Positions 51,998 through 59,971 of a stretch of DNA of 64,000 nt are shown in pieces (position 1 is the stretch's first letter; the number at the start of each line of letters is the position of its first letter). The notes under the pieces were generated by a model. It was not told where the DNA came from. It did no database searches and saw only the letters and a list, made by a program, of their open reading frames with translations. The DNA comes from Tildeniella nuda ZEHNDER 1965/U140 (lineage in GTDB: Bacteria > Cyanobacteriota > Cyanobacteriia > Leptolyngbyales > Leptolyngbyaceae). The position numbers and the translations under genes are program-made. The stretch is from NCBI GenBank assembly GCA_019358895.1, contig JAHHIG010000004.1:1-64000 (forward strand). Reading direction: 5' to 3'.

Positions 51998-53209
51998 TTA
52001 CCTCGTTAGCTGTTGTCGAACGGCTTGCATCTGCTCCAACCACTTTAGCAAGTCTGATTCCTCGATTCGACGGGGGTGTTTGGTGGGGCTGAGGATAGCT
52101 TCTAACGGTGCAGCAGGCTGTCCCGTTTGCTGCGTCCACGCGTCTAGCAGCGTTTTTAGGGGCAATGGTTCTGTGCCTAAACCAAGGGCTTTTTGGACTT
52201 CAATTTGTTCTGCTTTGCCAATGGTATCGATCACAAATTGGTTACTCTCGGCTTTATACAAGACGGCTGCCATTGCCTGAATGTATGCTTCGCTGTTGTC
52301 GATCGCGGGTGTTGGAAGGGCGATCGCAGGACCCAATCGCCGATTTTGTCCCCAAATGAGCACCAGCAGGATGACGATCGCTTGTATGAAGACTAGCAGA
52401 AGGGGCGTTTTTGCTAAATAGCTAAGCAAATTCCCAGACTCTTGCTTGACCACATCATTATCTTTATAGCCATGCGAATATTCGTCCACCCAGATCGGCA
52501 AGTTCGGTTCCGTAACCAGCTTTGCCAGGAACTCGTAATTACCCTGAGCCTCCTGATAAGCATTGGCTGCGAGGTTCGGTGTCACAGCAGAAATGATCTG
52601 CCCCCGTCCGAACGTTTGCTGCCAGACAACAGTACCAAAGGGATCGGTTAGCAGCGGCTTAGTTTGGGTGGTGCGATCGGGTTCGCGACGACTGGTTTGA
52701 AGGCGTATAGCACCGACAGAACTGGCGATCGTGCTATCAAACGGCGCTTTGGTTACAGGGGCACTCACGCCTAGCAGCAGCAAGACATTACCGCGTTCCA
52801 CCCACGCCAGGTTGGTCACTGAGAGCGGTTCGCCACTGCTGATTTGGAGCAAGGTGATTGGCTCAGTCAGCGGGGAGGAGGCAATGAAGGGGTGAGGGGG
52901 TGAGGCTGTAATCAGAACTGTCTCTGCATCTCCGCGTCTCTGCGTCTCTGCGGTTTTATCGGAGGTTTCGATCGCAGGCAGTTTAGGCTCACTGGGCTGG
53001 AACAATGATTTCAATGGTTTCTGCCAGCGGTGAATCGTCACACCTCTAGACTCCATCAACGCATACCACGCTCCGTACCCATCGGGCGATCGCCCATAGG
53101 TAGAGCCACTTTGCAACCGCTTGCCGCCCGGAGCCGCAAAGAGACTGATGATGATCAGAGTTGCCAGGGCGATCGCTAGAAGCCAAATTTGTCGCTTAGA
53201 GAGGGGCAT
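51998..53209 (-). CDS. DUF4350 domain membrane protein
   Basis: A protein of 403 residues, with an N-terminal transmembrane segment (IWLLAIALATLIIISLFA, about 8-26) and a second (about 272-292, LLLVFIQAIVILLVLIWG). The DUF4350 domain between them begins with SGSTYGRSPDGYGAWYALMESRGVTIHRWQKPLKSL and includes GQIISAVTPNLAANAY. Residues 92-108 contain TAETQRRGDAETV, an in-frame intergenic-type repeat (CGCAGAGACGCAGAGACGC). DUF4350 genes lie between moxR and DUF4129 genes in many genomes; the function is unknown. Confidence 0.85.
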   Translation of the reverse strand: MPLSKRQIWLLAIALATLIIISLFAAPGGKRLQSGSTYGRSPDGYGAWYALMESRGVTIHRWQKPLKSLFQPSEPKLPAIETSDKTAETQRRGDAETVLITASPPHPFIASSPLTEPITLLQISSGEPLSVTNLAWVERGNVLLLLGVSAPVTKAPFDSTIASSVGAIRLQTSRREPDRTTQTKPLLTDPFGTVVWQQTFGRGQIISAVTPNLAANAYQEAQGNYEFLAKLVTEPNLPIWVDEYSHGYKDNDVVKQESGNLLSYLAKTPLLLVFIQAIVILLVLIWGQNRRLGPAIALPTPAIDNSEAYIQAMAAVLYKAESNQFVIDTIGKAEQIEVQKALGLGTEPLPLKTLLDAWTQQTGQPAAPLEAILSPTKHPRRIEESDLLKWLEQMQAVRQQLTR

Positions 53210-53345
53210 GGAAGGGAGGGGAGGCTAGGGAGGCAGGGGAGGCTAGGGAGGAGGGGAGGCAGAAGAAGCAAGGGATATGTGGGTTGGGTAATGCAAGATA
53301 GGACACTCTCCTTTCTCCCCTGCTCCCCCTGCTCCCCCCGCTCCC
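53210..53345. repeat. Mixed G/A- and C/T-rich arrays
   Basis: GGAGGGGAGGCTAGGGAGGCAG-like units (53215-53262) and CCCCTGCTCC-type units (53318-53347), with an AAGGGATATGTGGGTTGGG spacer, between the DUF4129 and DUF4350 genes. Confidence 0.6.
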
Positions 53346-53354
53346 CCTTAACTA

Positions 53355-53933
53355 TCACATTGTTTCAATCTCCTGATACGCTTGCTGGCAGCGATCGAAG
53401 TCATCTACTGAAAGGTCGGCGTTGTCGAAACAGAGCTGTTCATGGGTGCGAATAAGTACTTGATACGGAGCCGATCGGGGTAGCGTCTGTACAATTTGGA
53501 GATACTCGCCATCAGTGCGACTGGTCTCGTGTGGAATGGGTTCTACGTCATTCAAGCGTTGGAGTGCTGCCATGTAGAGGGTACGGCAGGCTTCACGGTA
53601 GTTGCCTTGCTTGGCAAAGGCGCGCGATCGCTGGAGCCATGCTGCTACCGTCGAAGTGCTGCTGTGAGGTGATCGCCGATCGGACTGTCCCACCTGGGCG
53701 ATCGGCGTTTGAAAGTAAGGACGTGCAAGCTTGTAGACCTGCCAGCTCAGCCACCCAACCAGGATGCCAGCAATCACCCAAAACAGCAGCCTCAGCAACC
53801 ACTCTGGCAGCAACCAGTTAGGCGATCGAGTGCGATCGATCGGTGCAAACAATCGCTCCAGCCACTCGCTAAACCGCTGCTGCTGCAAGTGAAGCTGCCA
53901 TCCAATACTGCTTTTCTCAAAAGAGCCTGCCAC
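53355..53933 (-). CDS. DUF4129 domain membrane protein
   Basis: 192 residues. One transmembrane segment lies at about 47-68 (LLRLLFWVIAGILVGWLSW). The DUF4129 domain is C-terminal: AKQGNYREACRTLYMAALQRLNDVEPIPHETSRTDGEYL, then SAPYQVLIRTHEQLCFDNADLSVDDFDRCQQAYQEI. It is the first gene of the DUF4129-DUF4350-moxR cluster. Such proteins are often linked with transglutaminase-like domains elsewhere; no such domain is here. Confidence 0.85.
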   Translation of the reverse strand: MAGSFEKSSIGWQLHLQQQRFSEWLERLFAPIDRTRSPNWLLPEWLLRLLFWVIAGILVGWLSWQVYKLARPYFQTPIAQVGQSDRRSPHSSTSTVAAWLQRSRAFAKQGNYREACRTLYMAALQRLNDVEPIPHETSRTDGEYLQIVQTLPRSAPYQVLIRTHEQLCFDNADLSVDDFDRCQQAYQEIETM

Positions 53934-53961
53934 AGTTCACTTCCCTCCCCTAAACACCTGA

Positions 53962-54035
53962 CCCACCCTTCATCCCCTTTCTATCTTCTATCTTCTGCCT
54001 TCTGCCCTCTGCCCTCTGCCCTCTGCCCTCTGCCC
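53962..54035. repeat. CTGCCCT heptanucleotide array
   Basis: CTTCTGCC and then about five copies of CTGCCCT (53995-54035), ending at the stop codon of the CNNM/CorC-type gene. Confidence 0.75.
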
Positions 54036-55352
54036 TCAATCAACCTCTTCAGGCTCCGGCATCGCTACCAGGATGACACGCACACGCTGACCATCTTCAA
54101 GAACCGTTAGCTGAACATCATCAATTTGCAGAGTATCGTCCGCTTCAGGAGGACGCTGCAACTCTTCCAAAAACAGCCCTGCCAGAGTTGCTGCTTCGTC
54201 CCGAGGCAATTGCACATCCAGCTCATTGTTTACTGTGGCAATGCTGGCACGAATTTTGAAGATGCCTTCGTGTTCGCTAATTTGCCGAAATTCGCGCTCT
54301 TCTTCTGCATCATACTCATCGCGGATTTCGCCCACAATTTCTTCGAGCACGTCTTCGAGCGTGACCAAACCCGCTGTCCCGCCAAACTCATCGCGCACAA
54401 CCACCAGATGCAGACGGTTTTTCTTCATCTCTGCCAGCAAATCAGTGGCTGGCTTGGTTTCGGGGATGTAATGCACGGGGCGCAGCAACTCGCGAATGCC
54501 TGGAGGTTGCTCCTGCATGGGGGACAGAGGACGGATGAGATCTTTGACGTGCAGAATGCCGACGATGTTGTCCAGGTCGTCTTCGCACACTGGTAAGCGA
54601 GTGTGGGCGTTTTCGGACACAATCTGGCAGGCTTCTTGCAAGGACGTAGTGCTTTTGAGGTACTGAATCTGTACTCTTGGCACCATAATTGCCCGTGCCG
54701 TAATGTTGCTTAACTCAACGGCACCTCGAATGATGCGTCGTTCCTGTTCGCCAACGGTGCTACCAGCTAGTCCGGCATCAACCATTGCCTTGATTTCTTC
54801 TGTACTGACAGACCCTTCCTCTTCAGTCTCAGGATTGCCTGTTAGATCTAAAATCAAATTGGTGGAAAGGCTGATCAGCTTGACGATCGGCGCGGTCAGT
54901 CGTTGCAATAACCGCAGCGGACGGATGCAAAAGAGCGCAAATTCCTCAGCATGACGGATTGCCAGCTTCTTAGGTACCAGCTCACCAAAAATCAGGCTGA
55001 TGAGCGCGATGACCACCGTCACACCAACCAGCGCAACCTTTTCAGCCAGGTCAGGAGCGATAAATGGACTCAGCACACCTGTCAGTGGAGTCGCTAAGTT
55101 CTCAGCCGCAAACGCACCGTTGAGAAAGCCCGTGAGAGTAATGACCAGTTGAATCGTAGCGAGAAAACGGGTGCTATCTTCAGTCGTCGCTAGTACCATG
55201 CGAGCGCGACGGCTACCTTGATCTGCCAAAAGCTGCAAGCGGACATCACTGGCGGAGACAAGCGCGATTTCTGCTGCCGCAAAGAAAGCATTGATGGCAA
55301 TCAGCGCAACGTTGATCCCAAGCAGTAGAGGAATATTGGTCGCTGTGTTCAT
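54036..55352 (-). CDS. CNNM/CorC-type membrane protein with CBS domains
   Basis: Hemolysin C/CorC family protein of 438 residues, thought to export or sense magnesium or cobalt. The DUF21 membrane domain covers 1-190 (NVALIAINAFFAAAEIALVSASDVRL, IFGELVPKKLAIRH). The CBS pair covers about 215-335 with IMVPRVQIQYL, RLPVCEDDLDNIVGILHVKDLIRPL and DEFGGTAGLVTLEDVLEEIVGEIRDEYD. The CorC_HlyC domain runs from about 350 to 432. This is the usual full domain set. A GTG-type alternative start is not needed; ATG 55352 fits well. Confidence 0.92.
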   Translation of the reverse strand: MNTATNIPLLLGINVALIAINAFFAAAEIALVSASDVRLQLLADQGSRRARMVLATTEDSTRFLATIQLVITLTGFLNGAFAAENLATPLTGVLSPFIAPDLAEKVALVGVTVVIALISLIFGELVPKKLAIRHAEEFALFCIRPLRLLQRLTAPIVKLISLSTNLILDLTGNPETEEEGSVSTEEIKAMVDAGLAGSTVGEQERRIIRGAVELSNITARAIMVPRVQIQYLKSTTSLQEACQIVSENAHTRLPVCEDDLDNIVGILHVKDLIRPLSPMQEQPPGIRELLRPVHYIPETKPATDLLAEMKKNRLHLVVVRDEFGGTAGLVTLEDVLEEIVGEIRDEYDAEEEREFRQISEHEGIFKIRASIATVNNELDVQLPRDEAATLAGLFLEELQRPPEADDTLQIDDVQLTVLEDGQRVRVILVAMPEPEEVD

Positions 55353-55488
55353 GTCGGAGGTTGGGGATACGACGGTCTACCACAAGACGCGTCAAATTAT
55401 CCAGCCAATAAATAAAATGAGGGACTGTCAAAAGTTTAGCGTCTATCTCGTGACCTTTTTAAGAAGGGTGAAGAGGAAGGGGTGAGGG

Positions 55489-55530
55489 GTCATGCCTGAG
55501 GGCAACGATCGCCCTTCCCTCAGGCATGAC
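55489..55530. repeat. Perfect 14-bp-stem hairpin
   Basis: GTCATGCCTGAGGG (55489-55502) and CCCTCAGGCATGAC (55517-55530) are exact reverse complements around a 14-nt loop. It lies between the alcohol dehydrogenase stop and the CNNM/CorC-type gene start. No T run follows on either strand. Confidence 0.7.
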
Positions 55531-55593
55531 CTTGACCGGGTTCTATTCCCACACCGTGTTGTCAGCCTTTGTGCAGTCCGCACCCGTTAAGAT

Positions 55594-56595
55594 TTAGTGC
55601 TTGAGCACCAGCCGATAGCGTGGTTTGCCACTGCGGAGTTTCTCCATCGCCTCATTCACCTGCTCGAAGGGAAAGGTTTCGGTAACTGGCTCAACATTGT
55701 GACGAGCGGCGAAGTCTAGCATTTTGGTGATGGTGACAGGGCTACCTGTAGGGCTACCAGAGAGGGATTTTTGTCCAATAATTAGTGGGAAGATGGCGCT
55801 GGATAAAGGACTTGGCGTTATGCCGACAAAGTGCAGTCGTCCTTTCGGGCGCAGTGCCGCGATGTACACATTCCAGTCTAAATCAGCGTTAATGGTGGAA
55901 ATAATCAGATCAAAGGTGTTTTCTACGGACTTTAGCGCCTCTGGATCGCGGGAGTTGATGAAATGGTTGGCTCCCAGTTGACGTGCCTCTGCTTCCTTAT
56001 CGGGACTGGTTGAGAAGGCAGTAACATCGCAACCCCAGGCACGCAAAAAGCCCAGTGCCATGTGCCCCAGCCCGCCAATGCCAATCACGCCTACGTGAGC
56101 GGTGGGATGGATATCGAACTGGACGATCGGGTTAAACACGGTGACACCACCACAAAACAGTGGACCGACCACCGCTGGATCGAGCTGCTCTGGCAAGGGA
56201 AACACCCAACTGTGATGGGCACGCACTTTATCGGCAAAGCCGCCAGGTCGCCCAACGATCGTGCCTTCTGCTGTCAAACAAAGGTTGTGGTCGCCTGACA
56301 TACACCACTCGCAGTCCATACAGGAGCGGGCATACCAGCCTAACCCAACTCGTTGCCCCACTTTGAGCGTGGTCACGGTATCGCCGATCGCGCCGATCGT
56401 GCCAACGACTTCATGACCGGGAATGAAGGGATATTGCGTGATGCCCCATTCATTGTTCAACATACTTAAATCGCTGTGGCAAATCCCGCAATATTCGACG
56501 TTGATTTCAACATCCAGCGCGCCTAGCGCACCCGGATCATACTCAAACGGTTTCAGTTCGCCACCAGGTTCGTGAGCAGCATACGCTTTAATCAT
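55594..56595 (-). CDS. Zinc-dependent NADP alcohol dehydrogenase
   Basis: Medium-chain dehydrogenase of the cinnamyl alcohol dehydrogenase group (cyanobacterial relatives include Synechocystis slr1192), which reduces aldehydes. Catalytic zinc ligands are in YCGICHSD (C39) and PGHEVVG (H61). The structural zinc loop CMDCEWCMSGDHNLC is complete. The coenzyme motif GIGGLGHMALGFLRAWG is followed by FSTSPDK, which fits NADPH. The length is 333 residues. A single gene, with its own upstream region. Confidence 0.93.
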   Translation of the reverse strand: MIKAYAAHEPGGELKPFEYDPGALGALDVEINVEYCGICHSDLSMLNNEWGITQYPFIPGHEVVGTIGAIGDTVTTLKVGQRVGLGWYARSCMDCEWCMSGDHNLCLTAEGTIVGRPGGFADKVRAHHSWVFPLPEQLDPAVVGPLFCGGVTVFNPIVQFDIHPTAHVGVIGIGGLGHMALGFLRAWGCDVTAFSTSPDKEAEARQLGANHFINSRDPEALKSVENTFDLIISTINADLDWNVYIAALRPKGRLHFVGITPSPLSSAIFPLIIGQKSLSGSPTGSPVTITKMLDFAARHNVEPVTETFPFEQVNEAMEKLRSGKPRYRLVLKH

Positions 56596-56958
56596 TCGTT
56601 TTAGCCTCTAGTAGCCTGTGTCGTGAGTAGACCTTTGACGAAATTATTGTACGGTGCTGACTTAAAACTGAACAGCAGCAATAGATTGGTTCCTGACGAA
56701 AGTAATGCCGATCGCGCGCTTTGACATCGCAGAACTATAACTTTTGTCAGAGGAATCGTTATCTTTTGAGCGTTAGTCTTAAGCCTGTGCTAAGAGGTGC
56801 GAGTAGCTTGAAGTTGTTGATTGCGGTAGAGTCTATCACTCACTAAGACATTGGTTTGAATGATTGTGATTCCCTTTGGTCGTGACTATAACCTTTGAGT
56901 AAGCCAAACCATCTTAAAAAAGCATGAAAAGCTGAGAGTGACTTAACGGAGTAACGGC
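56596..56958. other. 363-bp intergenic region between divergent genes
   Basis: Separates the alcohol dehydrogenase and the small membrane protein gene, which start away from each other, so it must hold both promoters. I found no convincing promoter boxes, repeat or ORF. Confidence 0.5.
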
Positions 56959-57342
56959 ATGACAAATTTGATTTCCAGATCGATCGATCGCATCGCGTCC
57001 TTACTGAAGGGACTACAAGTAAAGCAACTTTTGACCGTTGTTTTTGTCGGTTTTTTACTGCTAACCACCAACGTTGATCCTGGAAAGAACGATCAATCGT
57101 TGCCTGCAACCCTTCGCGATCGCATCAACCAAAATGATGCTGATCGACCCAAAACAACGGGGCAGTGGAACCGCGAAGCTCGTGAAGTAGAAGGCAACCC
57201 TGGTGAGCGCTTCAAGCGGATTGGCAAAGAAACCGGAGAAGCCTTCAAAGAGTTTGGTTCAGGGTATGTCAAAGGTGCTGAAAAAACGGCTGGTGATGTT
57301 CAAAGCGGGGTCGATCGAGCCGCCAGAGATCTCACCAACTAA
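56959..57342 (+). CDS. Small membrane-anchored cyanobacterial protein (possibly DUF6658)
   Basis: A 127-residue protein. One hydrophobic segment (about 24-37, LLTVVFVGFLLLTT) is close to the N-terminus. The soluble part is highly charged and amphipathic: TGQWNREAREVEGNPGERFKRIGKETGEAFKEFGSGYVKGAEKTAGDVQSGVDRAARDLT, reminiscent of LEA/apolipoprotein-like helices. I associate this with DUF6658 but am not certain. A strong terminator follows. Possible stress role by analogy only. Confidence 0.7.
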   Translation: MTNLISRSIDRIASLLKGLQVKQLLTVVFVGFLLLTTNVDPGKNDQSLPATLRDRINQNDADRPKTTGQWNREAREVEGNPGERFKRIGKETGEAFKEFGSGYVKGAEKTAGDVQSGVDRAARDLTN

Positions 57343-57373
57343 CCTTGCAACTGGCTGCTAACGCATTCATTCA

Positions 57374-57406
57374 AACCCCCGATTTCTTCAAGAAGTCGGG
57401 GGTTTT
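57374..57406 (+). terminator. Strong intrinsic terminator, probably bidirectional
   Basis: AACCCCCGA (57374-57382) pairs with TCGGGGGTT (57396-57404), inner TTCTT/AAGAA, then TTTT. It follows the small membrane protein gene and is also 31 bp beyond the convergent hpnH stop, so it may serve both. The stem resembles the hairpin at 33727. Confidence 0.85.
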
Positions 57407-57436
57407 GTGTTTACGCGATATTCAAAGACTCAAACC

Positions 57437-58459
57437 TTAGTTGGCGATACCAAAGACGCTACCGATCGCCCGCATCATGTTTTGCGGCTGCATTGCATCG
57501 ACCGCTGCCGTAGGTTCATAGCCGCAGTGCACCATGCAGTCGGCACATTGAGGATTACCGCTAGAGTGTCCATATTGGCTCCAGTCGGTGTTGTCAAGCA
57601 ATTCCTGGAAGGTTTCGTAATGCCCCTCGTTTAGCAAATAGCAGGGCTTTTGCCAGCCAAGCACACTATAGCTTGGCATTCCCCAGGGTGTGCATTCATA
57701 TTCTTTTACGCCTGTGAGAAAGTCTAGAAACAGGGGATTGTGGTTAAAGTTCCAGTTCTTTTGACCCGCCTTAAAAGGGGCGAGAATTTCGCGGAAGAGT
57801 AATTTCGTCTGTTCCCGTTTGAGGAAATGCTCCTGGTCAGGTGCCCATTCGTAGCTGTAGCCGGGGGACACCATCATGCCATCGGTGCCTAGCGTACCAA
57901 TGAAGTCAAAGAAGTCCTGCATCTCTTTTGGATCAGTGCCTTCAAAGATGGTCGTGTTGGTTGTGACCCGAAACCCTTTGGCTTTGGCGGCTTTAATCGC
58001 TTTGACGGCAACATCAAAGATGCCTTTGCGATCGACACATTTGTCGTGATGTTCGCGCAACCCATCCAGATGGACGCTGAATGTCAGGTAAGGAGAGGGC
58101 GTGAACTTATCCAGGCTCTTTTCTAGCAAAATGCCGTTGGTGCAGAGGTAAATATACTTCTTGCGATCGACCAACCCGCGCACAATTTCATCGATTTGTG
58201 GATGCAGTAACGGTTCGCCACCAGGTATGGCGACTACAGGCGCACCACACTCTTCCACGGCTGCAAAGCACTGCTCTGGTGTCATGTTCTGCCGCAGGAT
58301 TTCGGTGGGATGCTGGATTTTGCCACAACCAGGACACGCTAAATTGCAGCGAAACAGCGGCTCCAGCATCAAGGTTAAGGGATACTTCGTGCGACCCTTC
58401 AGGCGTTGAGAGACGATGTACTTACCAACTTCGATCGCCTGCTGTAAAAGGACTGCCAT
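57437..58459 (-). CDS. hpnH: Hopanoid radical SAM protein HpnH
   Basis: Makes adenosylhopane by joining an adenosyl radical to diploptene, the first step of extended hopanoids in membranes. The [4Fe-4S] motif is CNLACPGC (C38, C42, C45), CX3CX2C. Other family blocks are [33 protein letters not shown] and [22 protein letters not shown] chose ATG 58459 ([16 protein letters not shown]), 340 residues; the ORF opens 17 codons earlier in repeat-like DNA. It lies downstream of hpnA on the same strand. Confidence 0.95.
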   Translation of the reverse strand: MAVLLQQAIEVGKYIVSQRLKGRTKYPLTLMLEPLFRCNLACPGCGKIQHPTEILRQNMTPEQCFAAVEECGAPVVAIPGGEPLLHPQIDEIVRGLVDRKKYIYLCTNGILLEKSLDKFTPSPYLTFSVHLDGLREHHDKCVDRKGIFDVAVKAIKAAKAKGFRVTTNTTIFEGTDPKEMQDFFDFIGTLGTDGMMVSPGYSYEWAPDQEHFLKREQTKLLFREILAPFKAGQKNWNFNHNPLFLDFLTGVKEYECTPWGMPSYSVLGWQKPCYLLNEGHYETFQELLDNTDWSQYGHSSGNPQCADCMVHCGYEPTAAVDAMQPQNMMRAIGSVFGIAN

Positions 58460-58489
58460 GCGTTTTTCACTCCTCGAACGGGAACACGG

Positions 58490-58545
58490 ATGAAGGAAAG
58501 GATGAAGCATAAAGGCTAAAGGCTAAGTTTTTTAGACTTCATCCT
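58490..58545. repeat. Inverted heptanucleotide repeat between hpnA and hpnH
   Basis: GGATGAAG, then GGCTAAA units, then CTTCATCC give a hairpin (58498-58550). It lies in the 86-bp gap between hpnA and hpnH, both read on the minus strand. Confidence 0.6.
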
Positions 58546-59535
58546 TTAGATTTTCTTCACGTAACCATACTTCACAAACCACTCTATGCTATCGCGCAGA
58601 GCCGTAGAAATGGCGGTTTGAGGCAACCCAAGTTCCTGCACAGCTTTCGTAGCGTTGTAGTACATGGGCTGTTGCGCCATGCGAACCCCATCCAGCGGTA
58701 CAGACGGGGTTTTGCCAAGCGGTGCGAGTAGTTGTTCGTCAATCCACGCTACGGTGAGAGGAATCCAGGCAGGAATGGCGCGTTGAGGTGCGGGTTGTCC
58801 AGTCAGGGCAGCAAGCTGATCGAGCAGTTGCTTGAGGGTGAGGTTTTGATTGCCCAGGATGTAGCGATCGCCCGTCTTCCCTTTCTGCAACGCGAGTAAG
58901 TGACCCCACGCCACATCCTGCACGTGGATGAAGTTTAAGCCTGTATCGATATACGCAGGCATTTGGCGACGCAGAAAGCGCAGGATGATATCGCCTGTGG
59001 GTGTGGGTTTGATATCCCAGGCACCGATCGGGCTACTGGGGTTAACAATCACAATGTCTTGCCCTGCTTGCACCGCTTGCACCGCTTCCTGCTCTGCCAG
59101 ATATTTGGATTTTTTGTAGTGCCCCACCAGTTTTTCGACGGGACTTTGATGGGTTTCATCGACAGGTTTACCGTCACTGCTAACACCGATCGCTGCGACA
59201 GAACTGGTATACACCGTGCGCTCTACGCCTGCCTTCTGGGCTGCTGTGAGAATATTGCGCGTGCCGATGACGTTATTCTGATACAACGCTTCGCGATCGG
59301 TCTGCCACAGCGAGTAATGCGCCGCCACGTGAAAGAGAAACCGACACCCACTGATGTGCTGCCACAGGTCAGGATCATTCAGGTCACTTTTGACGATTTC
59401 AACATCTAGACCTTGTAGATTGTCTAAGTGGCTACCCGATCGCGCCAGTGCCTTGACTGCATATCCTTCTTGCAGCAATAAGCGCACCAAATTCGCGCCA
59501 ATAAACCCCGTTCCACCCGTAACAAATGCTTGCAT
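58546..59535 (-). CDS. hpnA: Hopanoid-associated sugar epimerase HpnA
   Basis: NAD-dependent epimerase/dehydratase-family protein of 329 residues. The Rossmann motif is TGGTGFIG (6-13), the catalytic YxxxK is in HYKKSKYLAE, and VYTSSVAAIG is present. Hopanoid gene clusters use this enzyme in making the sugar head group. I chose ATG 59535 (MQAFVTGG). It is next to hpnH, which supports the name. The squalene-hopene cyclase gene (shc) is not in this window. Confidence 0.9.
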   Translation of the reverse strand: MQAFVTGGTGFIGANLVRLLLQEGYAVKALARSGSHLDNLQGLDVEIVKSDLNDPDLWQHISGCRFLFHVAAHYSLWQTDREALYQNNVIGTRNILTAAQKAGVERTVYTSSVAAIGVSSDGKPVDETHQSPVEKLVGHYKKSKYLAEQEAVQAVQAGQDIVIVNPSSPIGAWDIKPTPTGDIILRFLRRQMPAYIDTGLNFIHVQDVAWGHLLALQKGKTGDRYILGNQNLTLKQLLDQLAALTGQPAPQRAIPAWIPLTVAWIDEQLLAPLGKTPSVPLDGVRMAQQPMYYNATKAVQELGLPQTAISTALRDSIEWFVKYGYVKKI

Positions 59536-59588
59536 TGAGTAATTATTGTATTTATGGCGGCATGACTTGTTGAAACAGACTGGCAAAT

Positions 59589-59798
59589 TCAGGAGGCTTC
59601 CTGCTGTTTTTTGCCTTTTAAATACTCTGCGATCGCCCCAGCGACATTATCTTCAGGCTGATATACCCGTGCATTTGGATTCTCGCTATGGCGCTTGTCG
59701 AGGTAAGTTTGTAGAGCATCATCATCATCTCGGTGCGCCAAAATATAGGCTCGAAGTTCAAGCGTTGTCATCGTTGTAAAGTCAGGTTTTATGCTCAT
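59589..59798 (-). CDS. DUF6887 family small protein
   Basis: 69 residues from ATG 59798 (MSIKPDFTTM). It has the family pattern KPDFTTMTTLELRAYILAHRDDDDAL and a charged C-terminus. The function is unknown. Its start overlaps the stop of the DUF6888 gene by four bases (ATGA), so the two are coupled. An in-frame ATG four codons upstream exists but would overlap further. Confidence 0.8.
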   Translation of the reverse strand: MSIKPDFTTMTTLELRAYILAHRDDDDALQTYLDKRHSENPNARVYQPEDNVAGAIAEYLKGKKQQEAS

Positions 59799-59968
59799 AC
59801 AAACCTCCATTTTCCATTGGGTTCAATCTCAAGATTGATGTCTTCTCTTGCTAAGAGAATTACGTTTCCAGAGCGCTTATCCACAGTCACTAAATCAATA
59901 GAGCAATACTTGCTGGTCAGGTCGTAGCAAAGCTGAAAGCATTTCAAGGCTTGCGATGTCGTGGGCAT
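59795..59968 (-). CDS. DUF6888 family small protein (57 aa)
   Basis: A 57-residue protein read on the minus strand from ATG 59968 (MPTTSQALKCFQLCYDLTS) to a TGA at 59795. The family pattern ALKCFQLCYDLTSKY...IDLVTVDK and the C-terminal PNGKWRFV are clear. It starts three bases after the RND gene stop and overlaps DUF6887, so all three may be co-transcribed. DUF6888/DUF6887 pairs are widespread in cyanobacteria and toxin-antitoxin-like in layout; no activity is known to me. Confidence 0.75.
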   Translation of the reverse strand: MPTTSQALKCFQLCYDLTSKYCSIDLVTVDKRSGNVILLAREDINLEIEPNGKWRFV

Positions 59969-59971
59969 ACT